From assembly GCF_030411995.1 (NCBI RefSeq), contig NZ_JASNRC010000008.1:1-64000 (forward strand): DNA of 64,000 nucleotides, given 5' to 3'. Within the stretch, counting starts at the first letter, position 1, and the number at the start of each line of letters is the position of its first letter. The notes under the pieces are model-generated. The model was not told where the DNA came from. It searched no databases and was given only the letters and a program-made list of their open reading frames with translations. The stretch is from Massilia sp. YIM B02769 (GTDB lineage: Bacteria; Pseudomonadota; Gammaproteobacteria; Burkholderiales; Burkholderiaceae_D). Shown piece after piece: positions 18,881 through 28,765 of the stretch. The position numbers and the translations under genes are program-made.

Positions 18881-21853
18881 TTAGAAAGAGCCCGAGAGCA
18901 GTTTGGCGCTGTAGCCGACGCTGACTTTCGATGGGTTGGTGAAGGTGGTGGTGACGGTGACCGAGGCGCCCGGGGCCAGCGTGGTGTTCGCCAGCGTCAG
19001 GTAAGGCGCGCCGTCGACCATGCCGCTCTTGTTGTCGAGCGTGACGCCGCTTGGCAAGCCCTGCAATACCAGGTGCAACGGGCCGTTGATTGCCGCGCCG
19101 CTCGTGTTCTTGATCGTCACGGTGCCCGTGTACTTGCCGCCGACGCGGCCCAGGGTGATGCCCGACTTGGTGATCGCCACCGCTGCCGTGACGTCGGCAT
19201 AGGTCGGCGCCAGGTTCAGGCTGACCACCACCGGGTCGTGGTCCGAGGCGCGGTAAGGATTACGCACGTACGGGTCCTCGGCGGTATCGTTCAGGTTGTA
19301 GTCGATCGCTTCCGGTTCATCGGCGTTGTTGTGCCATTCGGTCACGCCGGCCACCTGGCTCGATAAGCTGGTGCTGGCCAGCGCATGGTCCAGGTAGCCG
19401 CTTTCGGCGCCGAACACGTACGAGTAAGGAATGCCTTGCGGACGCACGAAGCGCTCGATCTCGTTGACGTAGCCGGCCGCGTTCAGCAGGCGGATCGGGT
19501 CTTCATGGCCGTAGGCATTCATGTCGCCCACCACCAGGATGTCGCTGTCGTTGGCGGCGTTTGCCACCTGCGGCAGGAAGTAGTCGCGCAGGCGCGCGGC
19601 CTGCTCGACGCGGGTGGCGTTCCAGCAGCCCTGGCCGTCGCCGCTGTCGGTGTTGCCGGCGCCACCGCCGCAGCTGCCCTTCGATTTCAGGTGGTTCACG
19701 ACCAGCGAGAACTTGCCGCCGTTCGCAGCCTTGAAGGTCTGGGCCATCGGCGGACGGTTGTTGATGGCGTCGCCATCCGACAGCGCATTGCCCACCAGGC
19801 TGACCGCGCCCGGCTTGTAGATCATCGCCACGCGAATCGCGTCGGTGCCGGTGGTGGCCGGCTTCGGTACCACGGCATAGGTGCCGGCGCCCAGTTTCGC
19901 GTTCAGCTGCTCCACCAGGTAAGACGTGGTGGTATCGCCATTGTTCTCGATTTCCATCAGGCCGACGACGTCGGCATTGATGGCGCCCAGCGAATCGACG
20001 ATCTTGTCGCGCTGGCGGATGAACTCGGCCATGTTGTCGGCGCCGCGGCAGTTCGAGGCGCGCGTGCTGCCGCCGACCGTGCAGCCCTGGCCGCTGCGGC
20101 CCCAGGCATCGCTGCCGTTGGTGAAGGTGGTGAAGAAGTTCAGCACGTTGGCGCTGGCGACTTTCACATTGCCTGCCGCGACGACCGGCGCCGGGGTGCG
20201 CTCGTTGGTGCGCGAGAAGGTCGGGGCCACGGTCGGCTGCAGCTTGAAGGCCGCGCCGCCGCCGCCCTGGGCGCCGAAGTCGATCACGCCCGTCAGGTCG
20301 GTGACGGTGTCGCCGCTGCGCACGGTGCCGTCCGCCGCCAGGTAGGGAATCGTGGCCGGGGTGGTAAAGATGTTGTCGTCGAGGACGATCACGTTCGCCG
20401 CATTTGCCTGGGCCAGCGCAATCGCTTCCGGCGAACCGGCCGGGTAGCGGTTGGTCGGGATTTCGCGGCGGCCGTTCGACAGCACCAGTTCGCCACGGTC
20501 GCCCAGGTAGGCGTTGCCGTTCACCGTCAGGGCATTCGTGAAGCGCACCAGCATGCCTTCCACGCGCGCCAGGTCGGTCGGCAGTTCGATGTTGGTCGGG
20601 GCGACGCTGTAGCCGGCACCCAGCCTGGTGGTCGCGGTCAGGTCCTTGAATTCGGTGTAGGAACGCGCTGCGCCACTTGGCGTGTATTCGGTGACGGTGC
20701 CGGTGATGCGCACCAGGTCGCCGACGTTCACGCTGGCATTGTTGGCAAAGACGAAGATGCCGTCCGAGGTGGCCGGGTCGCCATCGCCGTTCACGTCCTG
20801 GATAAAGTAGCCACTGCCCACTTTGTGGGTCACGACGCCTTGCGTGGTCTGGATCGTGTTGTTGTAGGCGCTCTTCGGGTTCGGGCCCTGGATCTGCGGG
20901 ATGGTCAACTGGCCGGCCACGCTCACGGCCACGTTGCAGCTGGCATCCTGGCCGTCGTTGTTGGCGAAGGTGATCGTCAGCGGGTAGTTGCCGGCAGCGA
21001 GGGATGGGTCGATGCTGAGGGTGGCGTTCGCGCTGCCGCCGACCGCGCCGGCCGGGGTGAAGCCGGTGATGCTGATGCCGGGCACGGCGCCCGAGGCGAT
21101 GAAGGCATTGTTGACGATGCTGTCGCGGTCGCTGGCCGCGAGGGCGGCGCTGGTGCCGCGGCCGAATTCCACTTGCACGCCGGCCGGGCAGCTCAGGACG
21201 ATCGGGTAGGCGACCGGACCGCCCCCTGCGCAGGCGTTCAGCGGCGAGCTGGCGCGGCGCGGGCCGACCACCGGTGCGGCCGTGAAGTCGCTGCCGTTGT
21301 TGTCGGTATCGAGGCAGCCGAGTTCGCCGCGCTGGATCGAATTCGCGATCGACGGCGCCGGCGCCACGCTGCCTTCGAAGCGGTTCGCGGTGCCGAAGCC
21401 GACCAGGTCGATCACGGCTTCGCCTTCGGCGGTGGTCATGGCCTTGGCCACGCTCGCCAGCGCCACCTTGCCGGTGGTAGCCGACAAACTCAGGCCGCCC
21501 GATGCGTCGCCCTGGCCGACATCGGTGCCGGTGCTGGCGCTCATTGCCGTGACCAGGAAGTACTGGCCCGGCTGCAGCGTGGCATTCGGCAGCGCGATCG
21601 CTTGCCAGGTCGTGCCCGCGGCCGACTGGTATTGCACGCTCCAGCCGTTCATGGTGACGGGCGCGCTGCTGCGGTTGAACAGTTCGACGAAGTCCTTGTT
21701 CCAGAGCGCGCCGCCGCTGCCGGCGCCGCCGTAGTACTGGCTGATGACCACATCGGCCGGGGCCGCAAAGGCAGGGGCCGACAGACTGGCCAACAGGGCG
21801 GCCAGGACAGTCAGCCGGCCGGCTGGGTTATTCGTTGCAACGTGCATTTTCAT
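18881..21853 (-). CDS. ExeM/NucH-family extracellular nuclease
   Basis: A secreted DNase of about 990 residues. Signal peptide MKMHVATNNPAGRLTVLAAL...AFA; lamin-tail-like domain (VVISQYYGGAGSGGALWNKD, about 30-150); beta domains including an OB-fold-like module around 330-470; an endonuclease/exonuclease/phosphatase domain (about 580-870) with VGLMEIENNGD, DILVVGDMNAYGHEDP and the ending SDHDPVVVSL, the usual catalytic Glu, Asp/Asn and His residues. A C-terminal Ig-like beta module follows. ATG at 21853 is chosen because CAGGA lies 6 bases upstream; a second ATG 6 bases earlier is possible. The PhoB-box promoter suggests use of extracellular DNA as a phosphate source. Confidence 0.93.
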   Translation of the reverse strand: MKMHVATNNPAGRLTVLAALLASLSAPAFAAPADVVISQYYGGAGSGGALWNKDFVELFNRSSAPVTMNGWSVQYQSAAGTTWQAIALPNATLQPGQYFLVTAMSASTGTDVGQGDASGGLSLSATTGKVALASVAKAMTTAEGEAVIDLVGFGTANRFEGSVAPAPSIANSIQRGELGCLDTDNNGSDFTAAPVVGPRRASSPLNACAGGGPVAYPIVLSCPAGVQVEFGRGTSAALAASDRDSIVNNAFIASGAVPGISITGFTPAGAVGGSANATLSIDPSLAAGNYPLTITFANNDGQDASCNVAVSVAGQLTIPQIQGPNPKSAYNNTIQTTQGVVTHKVGSGYFIQDVNGDGDPATSDGIFVFANNASVNVGDLVRITGTVTEYTPSGAARSYTEFKDLTATTRLGAGYSVAPTNIELPTDLARVEGMLVRFTNALTVNGNAYLGDRGELVLSNGRREIPTNRYPAGSPEAIALAQANAANVIVLDDNIFTTPATIPYLAADGTVRSGDTVTDLTGVIDFGAQGGGGAAFKLQPTVAPTFSRTNERTPAPVVAAGNVKVASANVLNFFTTFTNGSDAWGRSGQGCTVGGSTRASNCRGADNMAEFIRQRDKIVDSLGAINADVVGLMEIENNGDTTTSYLVEQLNAKLGAGTYAVVPKPATTGTDAIRVAMIYKPGAVSLVGNALSDGDAINNRPPMAQTFKAANGGKFSLVVNHLKSKGSCGGGAGNTDSGDGQGCWNATRVEQAARLRDYFLPQVANAANDSDILVVGDMNAYGHEDPIRLLNAAGYVNEIERFVRPQGIPYSYVFGAESGYLDHALASTSLSSQVAGVTEWHNNADEPEAIDYNLNDTAEDPYVRNPYRASDHDPVVVSLNLAPTYADVTAAVAITKSGITLGRVGGKYTGTVTIKNTSGAAINGPLHLVLQGLPSGVTLDNKSGMVDGAPYLTLANTTLAPGASVTVTTTFTNPSKVSVGYSAKLLSGSF

Positions 21854-21924
21854 GGGCATCCTGAGTGTGGTAGGGAAGCAAAGCAGTCTTGTCGTTACGG
21901 CTAGGCATTTTATTATCAGAAACG

Positions 21925-21958
21925 ATAATAAATCCACAATTTGACAAGATAATGACAA
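21925..21958 (-). promoter_or_regulatory. PhoB box and -10 element of the nuclease operon
   Basis: On the minus strand: TTGTCAT (21958-21952), 4-base spacer TATC, TTGTCAA (21947-21941), then exactly 10 bases and a -10 TATTAT (21930-21925). The known PhoB box is two 7-bp repeats of CTGTCAT type separated by 4 bases, with the second repeat about 10-11 bases before the -10. The match is 6 of 7 and 5 to 6 of 7 bases with correct spacing. Predicted transcription start is near 21918, about 65 bases before the nuclease ATG. Confidence 0.72.
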
Positions 21959-22054
21959 GCAATCTCCACGCTGGTGCAATGGATGAGGTATGCCGACAAC
22001 ATATGCACGGATTTTGCGCAGCATCAGCGTGCGCGCGGGCCATGGCGGAGCACG

Positions 22055-23080
22055 TCAGCGCCGCCGGTAAGGCGCGGCCAGCGGCTCACCGATGAACAGG
22101 CCCTGGGCCGGCCAGGCCACGCTTTTCCAGTAGGCTTCGATGGCGCTGTCGCCTTGCAGGTAATGGCGCAGCAGCACGGTCGGATTCGGGAATTTCTGCC
22201 AGTGGCTGCAGGGTTCGCTGACGGTGCCGTAGCTGGCGGTGGCGCCCGCCTCCAGCCAGCGCAGGCTGCTCATCTGGTTGCTTCCCAGCAGATCGCCGCC
22301 ATACGAGGTGAGATGATCGGCCAGGGCGCCCGGTAAAAAACGCAGGGTGTCGAGCTTGTCGACGCTGGCCTTGCCGAGCTGGTAGACCATGATGTCGCCG
22401 GCGTTTTCCAGGGCCTCGGCCTGGCGGCGCCGGATGTCGAGCTTTTTCGCCTCGATGCGTCCGGCCGGCGGGAAGAAGGCGGCGCGGCTGTTGCGCGTGG
22501 CCTCGCTCGTGGTGAGGTAATAGGCGCTGGCCGGCACCGGGCGGAAGCCGCCCGTCACGCCGCGGTCGATCAGCGCTTTCGCCGCCGCCACGGATTCGGT
22601 CGGCAGCAGCATCGACAGGCGCATGCCGTGGCTGGCGAAGGGCAGCCGGCTGCGCGCATTGAAATAGGCGCTGGGCTGGCCGGCGGCGCAGGTGTCGCGG
22701 CACAGGGCGGCGTCGAAGCCGAGGGTGTAGGCGGCGGTGATGCTGTTGCAGGCCACGGCATATGGCGCGGTCCAGACCATCAGCACGGCCTGGATACCGG
22801 GGCCGAGCTGGCTGTCGATCTCCGCCTTGAGCAGGCGAAAGCGCGCCGGCTCCAGGCTGTGCGGTTTACCCGGAATGCGCACGTGGACCACGTTTGCCGC
22901 CGGGATGCCGCGCCGCTCGCGGTAGTAGGCGGCCACGGCGATGCTGGCCGGGTCGGCGTCGTTGACGACGATGGCCAGTTGTTCCGGCCCCAGCCCGCCC
23001 GTGCCGACGGGCTGGGCCAGCGCCGGCGCGGCGCCATGCAGGAGCAGGAGCAGGAGCGCCGCGCGCAGGAGCCGGACCAT
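22055..23080 (-). CDS. TIGR03790-family exported protein
   Basis: 341 residues. Signal peptide MVRLLRAALLLLLLHGAAPALA, then GLGPEQLAIVVNDADPASIAVAAYY, with YRERRGIPAANVVHVRIP, which I recognise as the opening of TIGR03790 proteins, a family of unknown function. Later it has GDLLGSNQMSSLRWLEAGAT and YGTVSEPCSHWQKFPNP, a conserved C-terminal block. It follows the TLD-like protein gene by 10 bases, so the two form an operon. Start at 23080 is fixed by the signal peptide; longer frames upstream overlap the neighbouring gene out of phase. Biochemical role unknown; periplasmic or secreted. Confidence 0.82.
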   Translation of the reverse strand: MVRLLRAALLLLLLHGAAPALAQPVGTGGLGPEQLAIVVNDADPASIAVAAYYRERRGIPAANVVHVRIPGKPHSLEPARFRLLKAEIDSQLGPGIQAVLMVWTAPYAVACNSITAAYTLGFDAALCRDTCAAGQPSAYFNARSRLPFASHGMRLSMLLPTESVAAAKALIDRGVTGGFRPVPASAYYLTTSEATRNSRAAFFPPAGRIEAKKLDIRRRQAEALENAGDIMVYQLGKASVDKLDTLRFLPGALADHLTSYGGDLLGSNQMSSLRWLEAGATASYGTVSEPCSHWQKFPNPTVLLRHYLQGDSAIEAYWKSVAWPAQGLFIGEPLAAPYRRR

Positions 23081-23090
23081 GGGCCGGCCG

Positions 23091-23840
23091 TCAGGCGAAG
23101 CGCGATCGGGGGCGCGCGCCCTCCTGTTGCCTAAGGCGCAGCCCGGTCCGGAGCAGCCCCGTTGCGAGCAGGCCCAGGCCCGCCGCCAGCATCGCCGCCT
23201 GCGCCGGTTCGCGAATCGGCGACACCGCATAGATCTCGAGCGCGTCGATGCGCAGGAAGCGGCCGCCCACGCTGCCGTCGACGATGCTCTGCCCTTCCCC
23301 GTCGGGATCGCCATAGCTCAGGCGCCAGGAAAAGGCGGTGTCGAGCCGGTCGTTGACGAAGAGGTCTGGTCCGGCGCCGAAGGTCGGCCCCTGGTCGGGC
23401 GCGTTGAAGGTCTGGAACGAGCCCTGGCTGGGCAGCTCGAAGCTGGTGGGCACCTGGCGGTAGACGGCCGGGTCCGTGACGTTGAAGATGAAGGCGGTGC
23501 GCTGGAAGTCGCGCTGGGTGATGTTCCAGCCGCCGTCGAATTCCCAGCTCTGCGGATTGTAGCCGCCCACCAGCCAGCTGTTGTTGGCGGGGTCGCTCAC
23601 GCGCAGCAGCGTGAAGGTATCGCCGCGGCCGTCGGCGGCGGCGTGGAAGGCCAGCGAGTCGTCGCCTGGCTGGCGGGTGTAGAGATTGGAAAAGACCTGG
23701 TCGCCCGCGCCGAGCCAGCGTTCGAGCTGGCCTTCGAGCAGCGGGTCGAGCGGCGGCGCACCGGTTTGCGCGGCGGCCTGCGGCGCGGCCGAGGCCAGGG
23801 CGGCCAGCGCGAGCGCGCCGGCGGCAAGAAACGTCTTCAT
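23091..23840 (-). CDS. TLD-like exported protein with PEP-CTERM-like tail
   Basis: 249 residues. A very good ribosome binding site (GGAGGTGATC) precedes ATG 23840. Signal peptide MKTFLAAGALALAALASAAPQAAAQ; the body from LLEGQLERWLGAGDQVFSNLYTR through FTLLRVSDPANNSWLVGGYN and RTAFIFNVTDPAVY looks like a TLD-type beta sandwich. The tail has REPAQ, a hydrophobic stretch (AAMLAAGLGLLATGLL) and a basic end, a PEP-CTERM sorting signal with an altered motif. It is the first gene of a two-gene operon with the TIGR03790 gene. Confidence 0.8.
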   Translation of the reverse strand: MKTFLAAGALALAALASAAPQAAAQTGAPPLDPLLEGQLERWLGAGDQVFSNLYTRQPGDDSLAFHAAADGRGDTFTLLRVSDPANNSWLVGGYNPQSWEFDGGWNITQRDFQRTAFIFNVTDPAVYRQVPTSFELPSQGSFQTFNAPDQGPTFGAGPDLFVNDRLDTAFSWRLSYGDPDGEGQSIVDGSVGGRFLRIDALEIYAVSPIREPAQAAMLAAGLGLLATGLLRTGLRLRQQEGARPRSRFA

Positions 23841-23931
23841 GATCACCTCCTCACGGGGTTCACTGACCGGGGCATTGTATGCCTGACTGTGGGAGGGTCT
23901 CACACTGTTGACTTAGGGATGTTGTGCTGGT

Positions 23932-24088
23932 GTAGGGTGGGTTCTCGAACCCACCATGAGGGTGCCGGCAGACCACCGGCCTAGGCAGTTGCCGACAAAC
24001 CACCGGCCTCGGCAGTTGCCGACAATCCAACGGCCCGGGCAGGTGGTTTGCACGCGCCGTTGTGGTGGGTTCGAGAACCCACCCTACG
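23932..24088. repeat. Fold-back intergenic repeat, copy 4
   Basis: Inverted ends: GTAGGGTGGGTTCTCGAACC (left) and GGTTCGAGAACCCACCCTAC (right), near-perfect complements of each other; each end also forms its own small hairpin (GGGTTCTCGAACCC type). The interior carries a 27-bp tandem repeat. It lies between the terminator of the EPS operon and the TLD-like gene. Same terminal motif as copies 2 and 3. Confidence 0.75.
23963..24043. repeat. 27-bp tandem repeat, three units
   Basis: Three head-to-tail units at 23963-23989, 23990-24016 and 24017-24043, each of the form TGCCG-N(5)-CCA-CGGCC-GGCAG with a few substitutions; the third is the most diverged. They lie wholly inside fold-back repeat copy 4 and encode nothing obvious. 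Confidence 0.7.
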
Positions 24089-24106
24089 CCTCCCGTCGCC
24101 AGTCCA

Positions 24107-24131
24107 ATAAAAAACGGGCCTCGCGGCCCGT
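24107..24131 (-). terminator. Rho-independent terminator after manC
   Basis: On the minus strand, hairpin ACGGGCC-GCGA-GGCCCGT is followed by TTTTTTATT. It is about 22 bases past the manC stop codon and marks the 3' end of the exopolysaccharide region. Confidence 0.88.
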
Positions 24132-24152
24132 TCCCGTATCAGCAAGACGCGC

Positions 24153-25571
24153 TTACGAACGCTTGTAGATATCCTCGAAGCGGACAATATCGTCCTCGCC
24201 GAGGTAGCTGCCCGACTGCACCTCGATGATGTGCAGCGGCAGCTTGCCCGGGTTTTCCAGGCGGTGGTTCATGCCGATCGGGATGTAGGTCGATTCGTTT
24301 TCCGACAGCAAACTGACCTTGTCGCCGCAAGTCACGCGCGCGGTGCCCGACACCACGACCCAGTGCTCGGCGCGGTGGTGGTGCATCTGCAGCGACAGCT
24401 TCTCGCCCGGCTTCACCGTGATGCGCTTGACCTGGAAACGGTCGCCCGCATCGATGCCCTCGTAGTGGCCCCAGGGCCGGTAGACGCGGGTATGGTGCAG
24501 GTGCTCGGTGCGCTCCTTGGACTTCAGGTGGTCGACCACCTGCTTGACGCGCTGCACTTGATCCTTGTGCGCGACCAGCACCGCGTCCTGGGTCTCGACG
24601 ACAACGATGTCCTCGACACCGACCACGGCCACGATGCGGCTTTCGGCGCGCACCAGGGAGTTCTTGACGCCGTCGAGATAGACGTCGCCGCGCTGGGCGT
24701 TGCCGTTCTCGTCGTGCGGCTGCACTTCCCACAGGGCCGACCAGGAACCGACGTCGCTCCAGCCGATATCGGCCGGCACCACCACCGCGTCCTGGGTGTG
24801 CTCCATGACGGCGTAGTCGATCGAGTCCGACGGGCAGGCCGTGAAGGCGGCTTCGTCGAGGCGACAGAAATCGAGGTCGCGGTAACCGCTGTGCACCGCC
24901 TTGTCGGCGGCGTCGGCGATTGCCGGTGCGAACTTGGCCAGTTCAGCCAGGTAGCGCTCGGCGGCGAACATGAACATGCCGCTGTTCCAGTAATAGCCGC
25001 CGTCGGCCACGAAGGCCTGGGCCGTGGCCAGGTCGGGCTTCTCGACGAAGCGCTCGACCTCGTAGCAATCGGTGCACGCGGCCAGGGCGGCGCCGCGGCG
25101 GATGTAGCCGTAGCCGGTTTCCGGCGACTTCGGCACGATGCCGAAGGTGGCCAGGCCGCCGCCCTGCACCATGGTGGCGGCGCGCAGCACGGCTTCCTTG
25201 AATGCTTCACGGTTCTCGATCACGTGGTCGGCCGGCAGCACCAGCATGACCGCTTCCGGATCGATACCCTTCAGGTAGTGCGCCGCCGCAGCCACGGCCG
25301 GCGCGGTATTCCGGCCGACCGGCTCGAGCAGGATCCCCAGCGGCTTGATGCCCGCCGCGCGCAGCTGCTCGGCCACCATGAAGCGGTGGTCGTTGCCACA
25401 CACGACAAGCGGCGCCATCAGACCAGGCAGGCCGTCGACGCGCAAGGCGGTCTCCTGCAGCATGGTCTTGTCCGCGACCAGCGGCAGCAGCTGCTTGGGC
25501 AGCACGGCGCGCGACAGGGGCCACAGACGGGTACCGGCGCCGCCGGAGAGGATCACTGGGTAAATCTTCAT
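24153..25571 (-). CDS. manC: Mannose-1-phosphate guanylyltransferase / mannose-6-phosphate isomerase
   Basis: Makes GDP-mannose (and, in bifunctional members, interconverts fructose-6-P and mannose-6-P). The 472-residue length fits the two-domain type: a nucleotidyltransferase domain opening with [22 protein letters not shown] and a C-terminal cupin (about 350-465) with [26 protein letters not shown] and [13 protein letters not shown]. Both active regions are intact. It supplies GDP-mannose for the exopolysaccharide and for the GDP-fucose branch (fcl at 49409). The start overlaps the preceding gene by 4 bases. Last gene of the EPS region. Confidence 0.95.
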   Translation of the reverse strand: MKIYPVILSGGAGTRLWPLSRAVLPKQLLPLVADKTMLQETALRVDGLPGLMAPLVVCGNDHRFMVAEQLRAAGIKPLGILLEPVGRNTAPAVAAAAHYLKGIDPEAVMLVLPADHVIENREAFKEAVLRAATMVQGGGLATFGIVPKSPETGYGYIRRGAALAACTDCYEVERFVEKPDLATAQAFVADGGYYWNSGMFMFAAERYLAELAKFAPAIADAADKAVHSGYRDLDFCRLDEAAFTACPSDSIDYAVMEHTQDAVVVPADIGWSDVGSWSALWEVQPHDENGNAQRGDVYLDGVKNSLVRAESRIVAVVGVEDIVVVETQDAVLVAHKDQVQRVKQVVDHLKSKERTEHLHHTRVYRPWGHYEGIDAGDRFQVKRITVKPGEKLSLQMHHHRAEHWVVVSGTARVTCGDKVSLLSENESTYIPIGMNHRLENPGKLPLHIIEVQSGSYLGEDDIVRFEDIYKRS

Positions 25572-26737
25572 GCGTTCGCTTTCTCTAGGTTGTTACTTTT
25601 CTGACTTGCGATTTCCTTGCGGCTGCTGCGACGGCGGTCGCGCGCGTTCAGCCATTCCTCGGAACCGTATTCCGAGGCGTGCTTCATCTCACCGGCGCGG
25701 TCGACACTGTATTCCTTGAAAACTATCATTTCATGCAATGTTACATCATGCAACACGCGAGTATATTCAAACAACACGCTGCGCACGATTTCCGCGCCTT
25801 CGCAGATGTGGCTGCCGTGGCCGATCCAGGTCGGACCGACGATGTGGGCGCCCGCCTCGATGCGCACGCCCGAGCCGATGTAGACCGGACCTTCGATCTT
25901 GGTGCCGCCGCTCCAGTCGATGCTGGTGTTCAGGCCGGTCCAGATGCCCGGTTCGATCTGGATGCCCGGCACGTCCATGTGGTTGACTTCGCCGGTCAGC
26001 ACGGTCTGCAGCACTTCCCAATAATCGCTCATGGTGCCGATGTCGAGCCAGTTGAACGGACGCGTCTGGGCATAGAACGGCAGGCCGCGCTCGGCCAGCA
26101 GCGGGAACAGCTCGGAGCCGATGTCGAAGGGCACGCCGGCCGGGATCAGGTCGATCACTTCCGGCTCGAAGATGTAGATGCCGGTACTGATGTAGTTCGA
26201 CAGCGCCTCTTCCTGGCTCGGCTTTTCCTGGAACTGCTTGATGCGGCCATCCTCGTCGGTGACCACCACGCCGTACGAGGACACCTTGTCCCACGGGACT
26301 TCCTTGGTGATGACCGAGGCCATCGCGCCTTTGCGGCGGTGTTCCAGCAGGGCCGCCTTCAGGTCGAGGTCGATCAGGGCGTCGCCGCACAGCACGATGG
26401 TGGTGTCGTCGAAGAAGCCGCCGAATTCCTGGATCTTCTTCATGCCGCCGGCCGAGCCGATCGGCTCGGGCACGACCGTGCCGTCGTCGGTCATGTAGCC
26501 TTCGAAGGAATAGCCGATCTGCACACCGAACTGCTCGCCTTCGCCGAAATACTCCTCGATCTTTTCATGCAGCCAGCTGACGTTGACCATGATTTCCGTG
26601 ATGCCGTGCTTCTTCAGATGCTCGACCAGGTAAGCCATCACCGGTTTGCCGAGCAGGGGAATCATCGGTTTCGGAAGGTCGTACGTGAGCGGGCGAACGC
26701 GCGTGCCCTTGCCTGCCGCGAGAATCATTGCTTTCAT
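25568..26737 (-). CDS. Sugar nucleotidyltransferase (NDP-sugar pyrophosphorylase family)
   Basis: 389 residues. The N-terminal domain starts [20 protein letters not shown], the nucleotide-binding signature of sugar-1-phosphate nucleotidyltransferases, with [14 protein letters not shown] next. Residues from about 265 to 335 form a left-handed beta-helix ([20 protein letters not shown]). This layout is that of GDP-mannose pyrophosphorylase (GCD1/ManC-II) or glucose-1-phosphate transferases; the substrate cannot be fixed here. GAGGA lies 8 bases before ATG 26737. It overlaps manC by 4 bases, so the two enzymes are made together. Confidence 0.85.
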   Translation of the reverse strand: MKAMILAAGKGTRVRPLTYDLPKPMIPLLGKPVMAYLVEHLKKHGITEIMVNVSWLHEKIEEYFGEGEQFGVQIGYSFEGYMTDDGTVVPEPIGSAGGMKKIQEFGGFFDDTTIVLCGDALIDLDLKAALLEHRRKGAMASVITKEVPWDKVSSYGVVVTDEDGRIKQFQEKPSQEEALSNYISTGIYIFEPEVIDLIPAGVPFDIGSELFPLLAERGLPFYAQTRPFNWLDIGTMSDYWEVLQTVLTGEVNHMDVPGIQIEPGIWTGLNTSIDWSGGTKIEGPVYIGSGVRIEAGAHIVGPTWIGHGSHICEGAEIVRSVLFEYTRVLHDVTLHEMIVFKEYSVDRAGEMKHASEYGSEEWLNARDRRRSSRKEIASQKSNNLEKANA

Positions 26738-26848
26738 TGAACCGTCCTCATTGTGTTTGCTGTTGAGCTGCCAGGCTGTAAAACTTTGTCCGTTTTCTTC
26801 TGCCGTTTTGTCGCCTGGCTATCCGTGTTTCCCTAGGTAGTGAATATC

Positions 26849-27853
26849 TCAGGCCTTGCCGTTCACGGTCTGGTAGTGCCAGGTGTCGGCGCACATCTGC
26901 GCCACGTCGCGCGTGGCTTCCCAGCCGAGTTCGTCGCGTGCGCGGGCCGGGTCGGCGTAGCACTTGGCGATGTCGCCAGGGCGGCGGTCGACGATCTGGT
27001 AGGGAATCGGGCGGCCGCAGGCCTTTTCGAATGCCGCCACCATTTCCAGCACGCTGTTGCCGCGGCCGGTGCCGAGGTTATAGGTCAGCAGGCCCGGCGC
27101 CTTGGCCAGCTTTTCCAGGGTCTTCACGTGGCCGATCGACAGGTCCACCACGTGGATGTAGTCGCGCATGCCGGTGCCGTCCGGGGTCGGGTAGTCGCCG
27201 CCATACACCGACAGCTTGTCGCGCTGGCCGGTCGCCACCTGGGCGATGTAGGGCACCAGGTTGTTCGGGATGCCGGAAGGCTCTTCGCCGATCAGGCCGC
27301 TTTCGTGGGCGCCGACCGGGTTGAAGTAGCGCAGCAGCGCGATGCGCCAGTCGGGCTGGGCCTTGATCAAATCGCGCAGGATGTCTTCGATCATCAGCTT
27401 GCTGCGGCCATAGGGATTGGTGGCCGAGAGCGGGAAGTCTTCCAGGATCGGCACCGAGGCCGGATCGCCGTACACGGTGGCCGAGCTGGAAAACACCAGG
27501 GTCTTGACGCCGAACTTGGCCATGGTTTCGAACAGCACCACGCTGCCCGAGACGTTGTTGTCGTAGTAGCGCAGCGGCTGCGCCACCGATTCGCCGACGG
27601 CCTTCAGGCCGGCGAAGTGGACCACGGCATCGACCTTGTGGGCGGCAAAGGCCGCTTCCATGGCCGCGCGGTCGCGGATGTCGGCTTCGATCAGCTCGAA
27701 GGTTTTGCCGGTGATCTGTTGCACGCGCTCTTGCACGGAGCGCTGGGCATTCGAGAGATTGTCGACCACGACCACGTCGTACCCGGCCTGCTGCAACTCG
27801 ACGACGGTGTGGGAACCGATGTAGCCCACGCCGCCCGTAACCAGAATCTTCAT
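26849..27853 (-). CDS. galE: UDP-glucose 4-epimerase
   Basis: Interconverts UDP-glucose and UDP-galactose (or the N-acetyl forms). 334 residues, extended short-chain dehydrogenase: [20 protein letters not shown] binds [11 protein letters not shown] and the YGRSK catalytic pair lie near 125-160, and [13 protein letters not shown] follows in the substrate region. ATG 27853 is preferred (AGAGAG 8 bases upstream); a GTG nine bases earlier is possible. It lies 158 bases after wecG in the same direction, a gap long enough for an internal promoter although none is clear. Confidence 0.95.
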   Translation of the reverse strand: MKILVTGGVGYIGSHTVVELQQAGYDVVVVDNLSNAQRSVQERVQQITGKTFELIEADIRDRAAMEAAFAAHKVDAVVHFAGLKAVGESVAQPLRYYDNNVSGSVVLFETMAKFGVKTLVFSSSATVYGDPASVPILEDFPLSATNPYGRSKLMIEDILRDLIKAQPDWRIALLRYFNPVGAHESGLIGEEPSGIPNNLVPYIAQVATGQRDKLSVYGGDYPTPDGTGMRDYIHVVDLSIGHVKTLEKLAKAPGLLTYNLGTGRGNSVLEMVAAFEKACGRPIPYQIVDRRPGDIAKCYADPARARDELGWEATRDVAQMCADTWHYQTVNGKA

Positions 27854-28011
27854 TGTCGTCACTCTCTATTCTTGTCGATGAGCTTGTCAAAAAGCTTGTC
27901 GATCAGTCGATACGCGCCTGTATCGGCGCTCAAGGACGGCACACTGCCATCCCCCCGTTTGTTCTTTCGCTTGCGGCTCTTGCCGGCCGCCTTTCCCTAT
28001 GTTCTTTTCAA

Positions 28012-28758
28012 CTATGTTCTTTTCTGTCCGGCCGCTTCCTTGATGAACAGCCAGACAAAGGCCATGTCATCGATGAAGTAACGCCGGAACATGCGGCGCG
28101 GCTCTTGCAGGAAGCGGTAGAACCACTCCAGGCCGGCACGCTGCATCCAGCGCGGCGCGCGCCTTACCCGCCCGATCGCCACGTCGAAGGTCCCGCCCAC
28201 GCCCATGGCGAAGGGGATCTTCATCTCGCCCTGCCAGCGGCCGAGAAATTGTTCTTTCTTGGGCGAGCTGATCGCCACGAACAGCAGGTCGGCGCCGCTG
28301 GCGCGCACCTGTTCGGCGACTTGCGCTTCTTCCGCATCCGTCCAGTAGCCGTTGCGCCAGCCGGCGATCGTCAGCTCGGGATAACGGCGGCGGTAGGTAT
28401 CGGCCACCGCGGCCACCACTTCCTCGCGCGCGCCGAGCAGGAACACGCGCCAGCCCTTTTCGCCGGCGCGCCGCATCAGCGCCTCGAACAGGTCGATGCC
28501 GGCGACGCGTTCCTTGAGCGGCTTGCCGAGCAGGCGCGAGGCCCACACCACCGGCATGCCGTCGGCATTCACCAGCGCGCAGTCGTTGACGATGCGGCGC
28601 AGGTCCGGATCGCGGCTGGCCTTTACCAGCTTGTCGACATTCACCACCACGTGCTGATGGGGCTGGCCGGAGCGGATGAATTCCTCGATACGCACGAGGG
28701 TTTCCTCCATCGACAGGTTGTCGATCCTGCAGCCCATCATCGTGATGGCGGATGTCAT
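28012..28758 (-). CDS. WecG/TagA/CpsF family glycosyltransferase
   Basis: 248 residues, GT26. The family is membrane-associated and transfers ManNAc or ManNAcA to a lipid-linked GlcNAc acceptor. The conserved block [20 protein letters not shown], the [18 protein letters not shown] motif and the C-terminal [17 protein letters not shown] are all present. It comes 7 bases after wecB, which makes UDP-ManNAc, so the pair probably adds a ManNAc residue. No dehydrogenase for ManNAcA is in the window, which favours ManNAc itself or a related sugar as donor. The frame is intact. Confidence 0.9.
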   Translation of the reverse strand: MTSAITMMGCRIDNLSMEETLVRIEEFIRSGQPHQHVVVNVDKLVKASRDPDLRRIVNDCALVNADGMPVVWASRLLGKPLKERVAGIDLFEALMRRAGEKGWRVFLLGAREEVVAAVADTYRRRYPELTIAGWRNGYWTDAEEAQVAEQVRASGADLLFVAISSPKKEQFLGRWQGEMKIPFAMGVGGTFDVAIGRVRRAPRWMQRAGLEWFYRFLQEPRRMFRRYFIDDMAFVWLFIKEAAGQKRT

Positions 28759-28765
28759 GGCCGTC

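Noticed and set aside
19385..21904. Long plus-strand open frame opposite the nuclease gene
   Set aside because: Same antisense-shadow composition; the minus-strand gene has a signal peptide, catalytic motifs and a promoter.
23963..24043. Possible small CRISPR array
   Set aside because: Units are directly contiguous with no spacers, lie inside a fold-back element and have no cas genes near.
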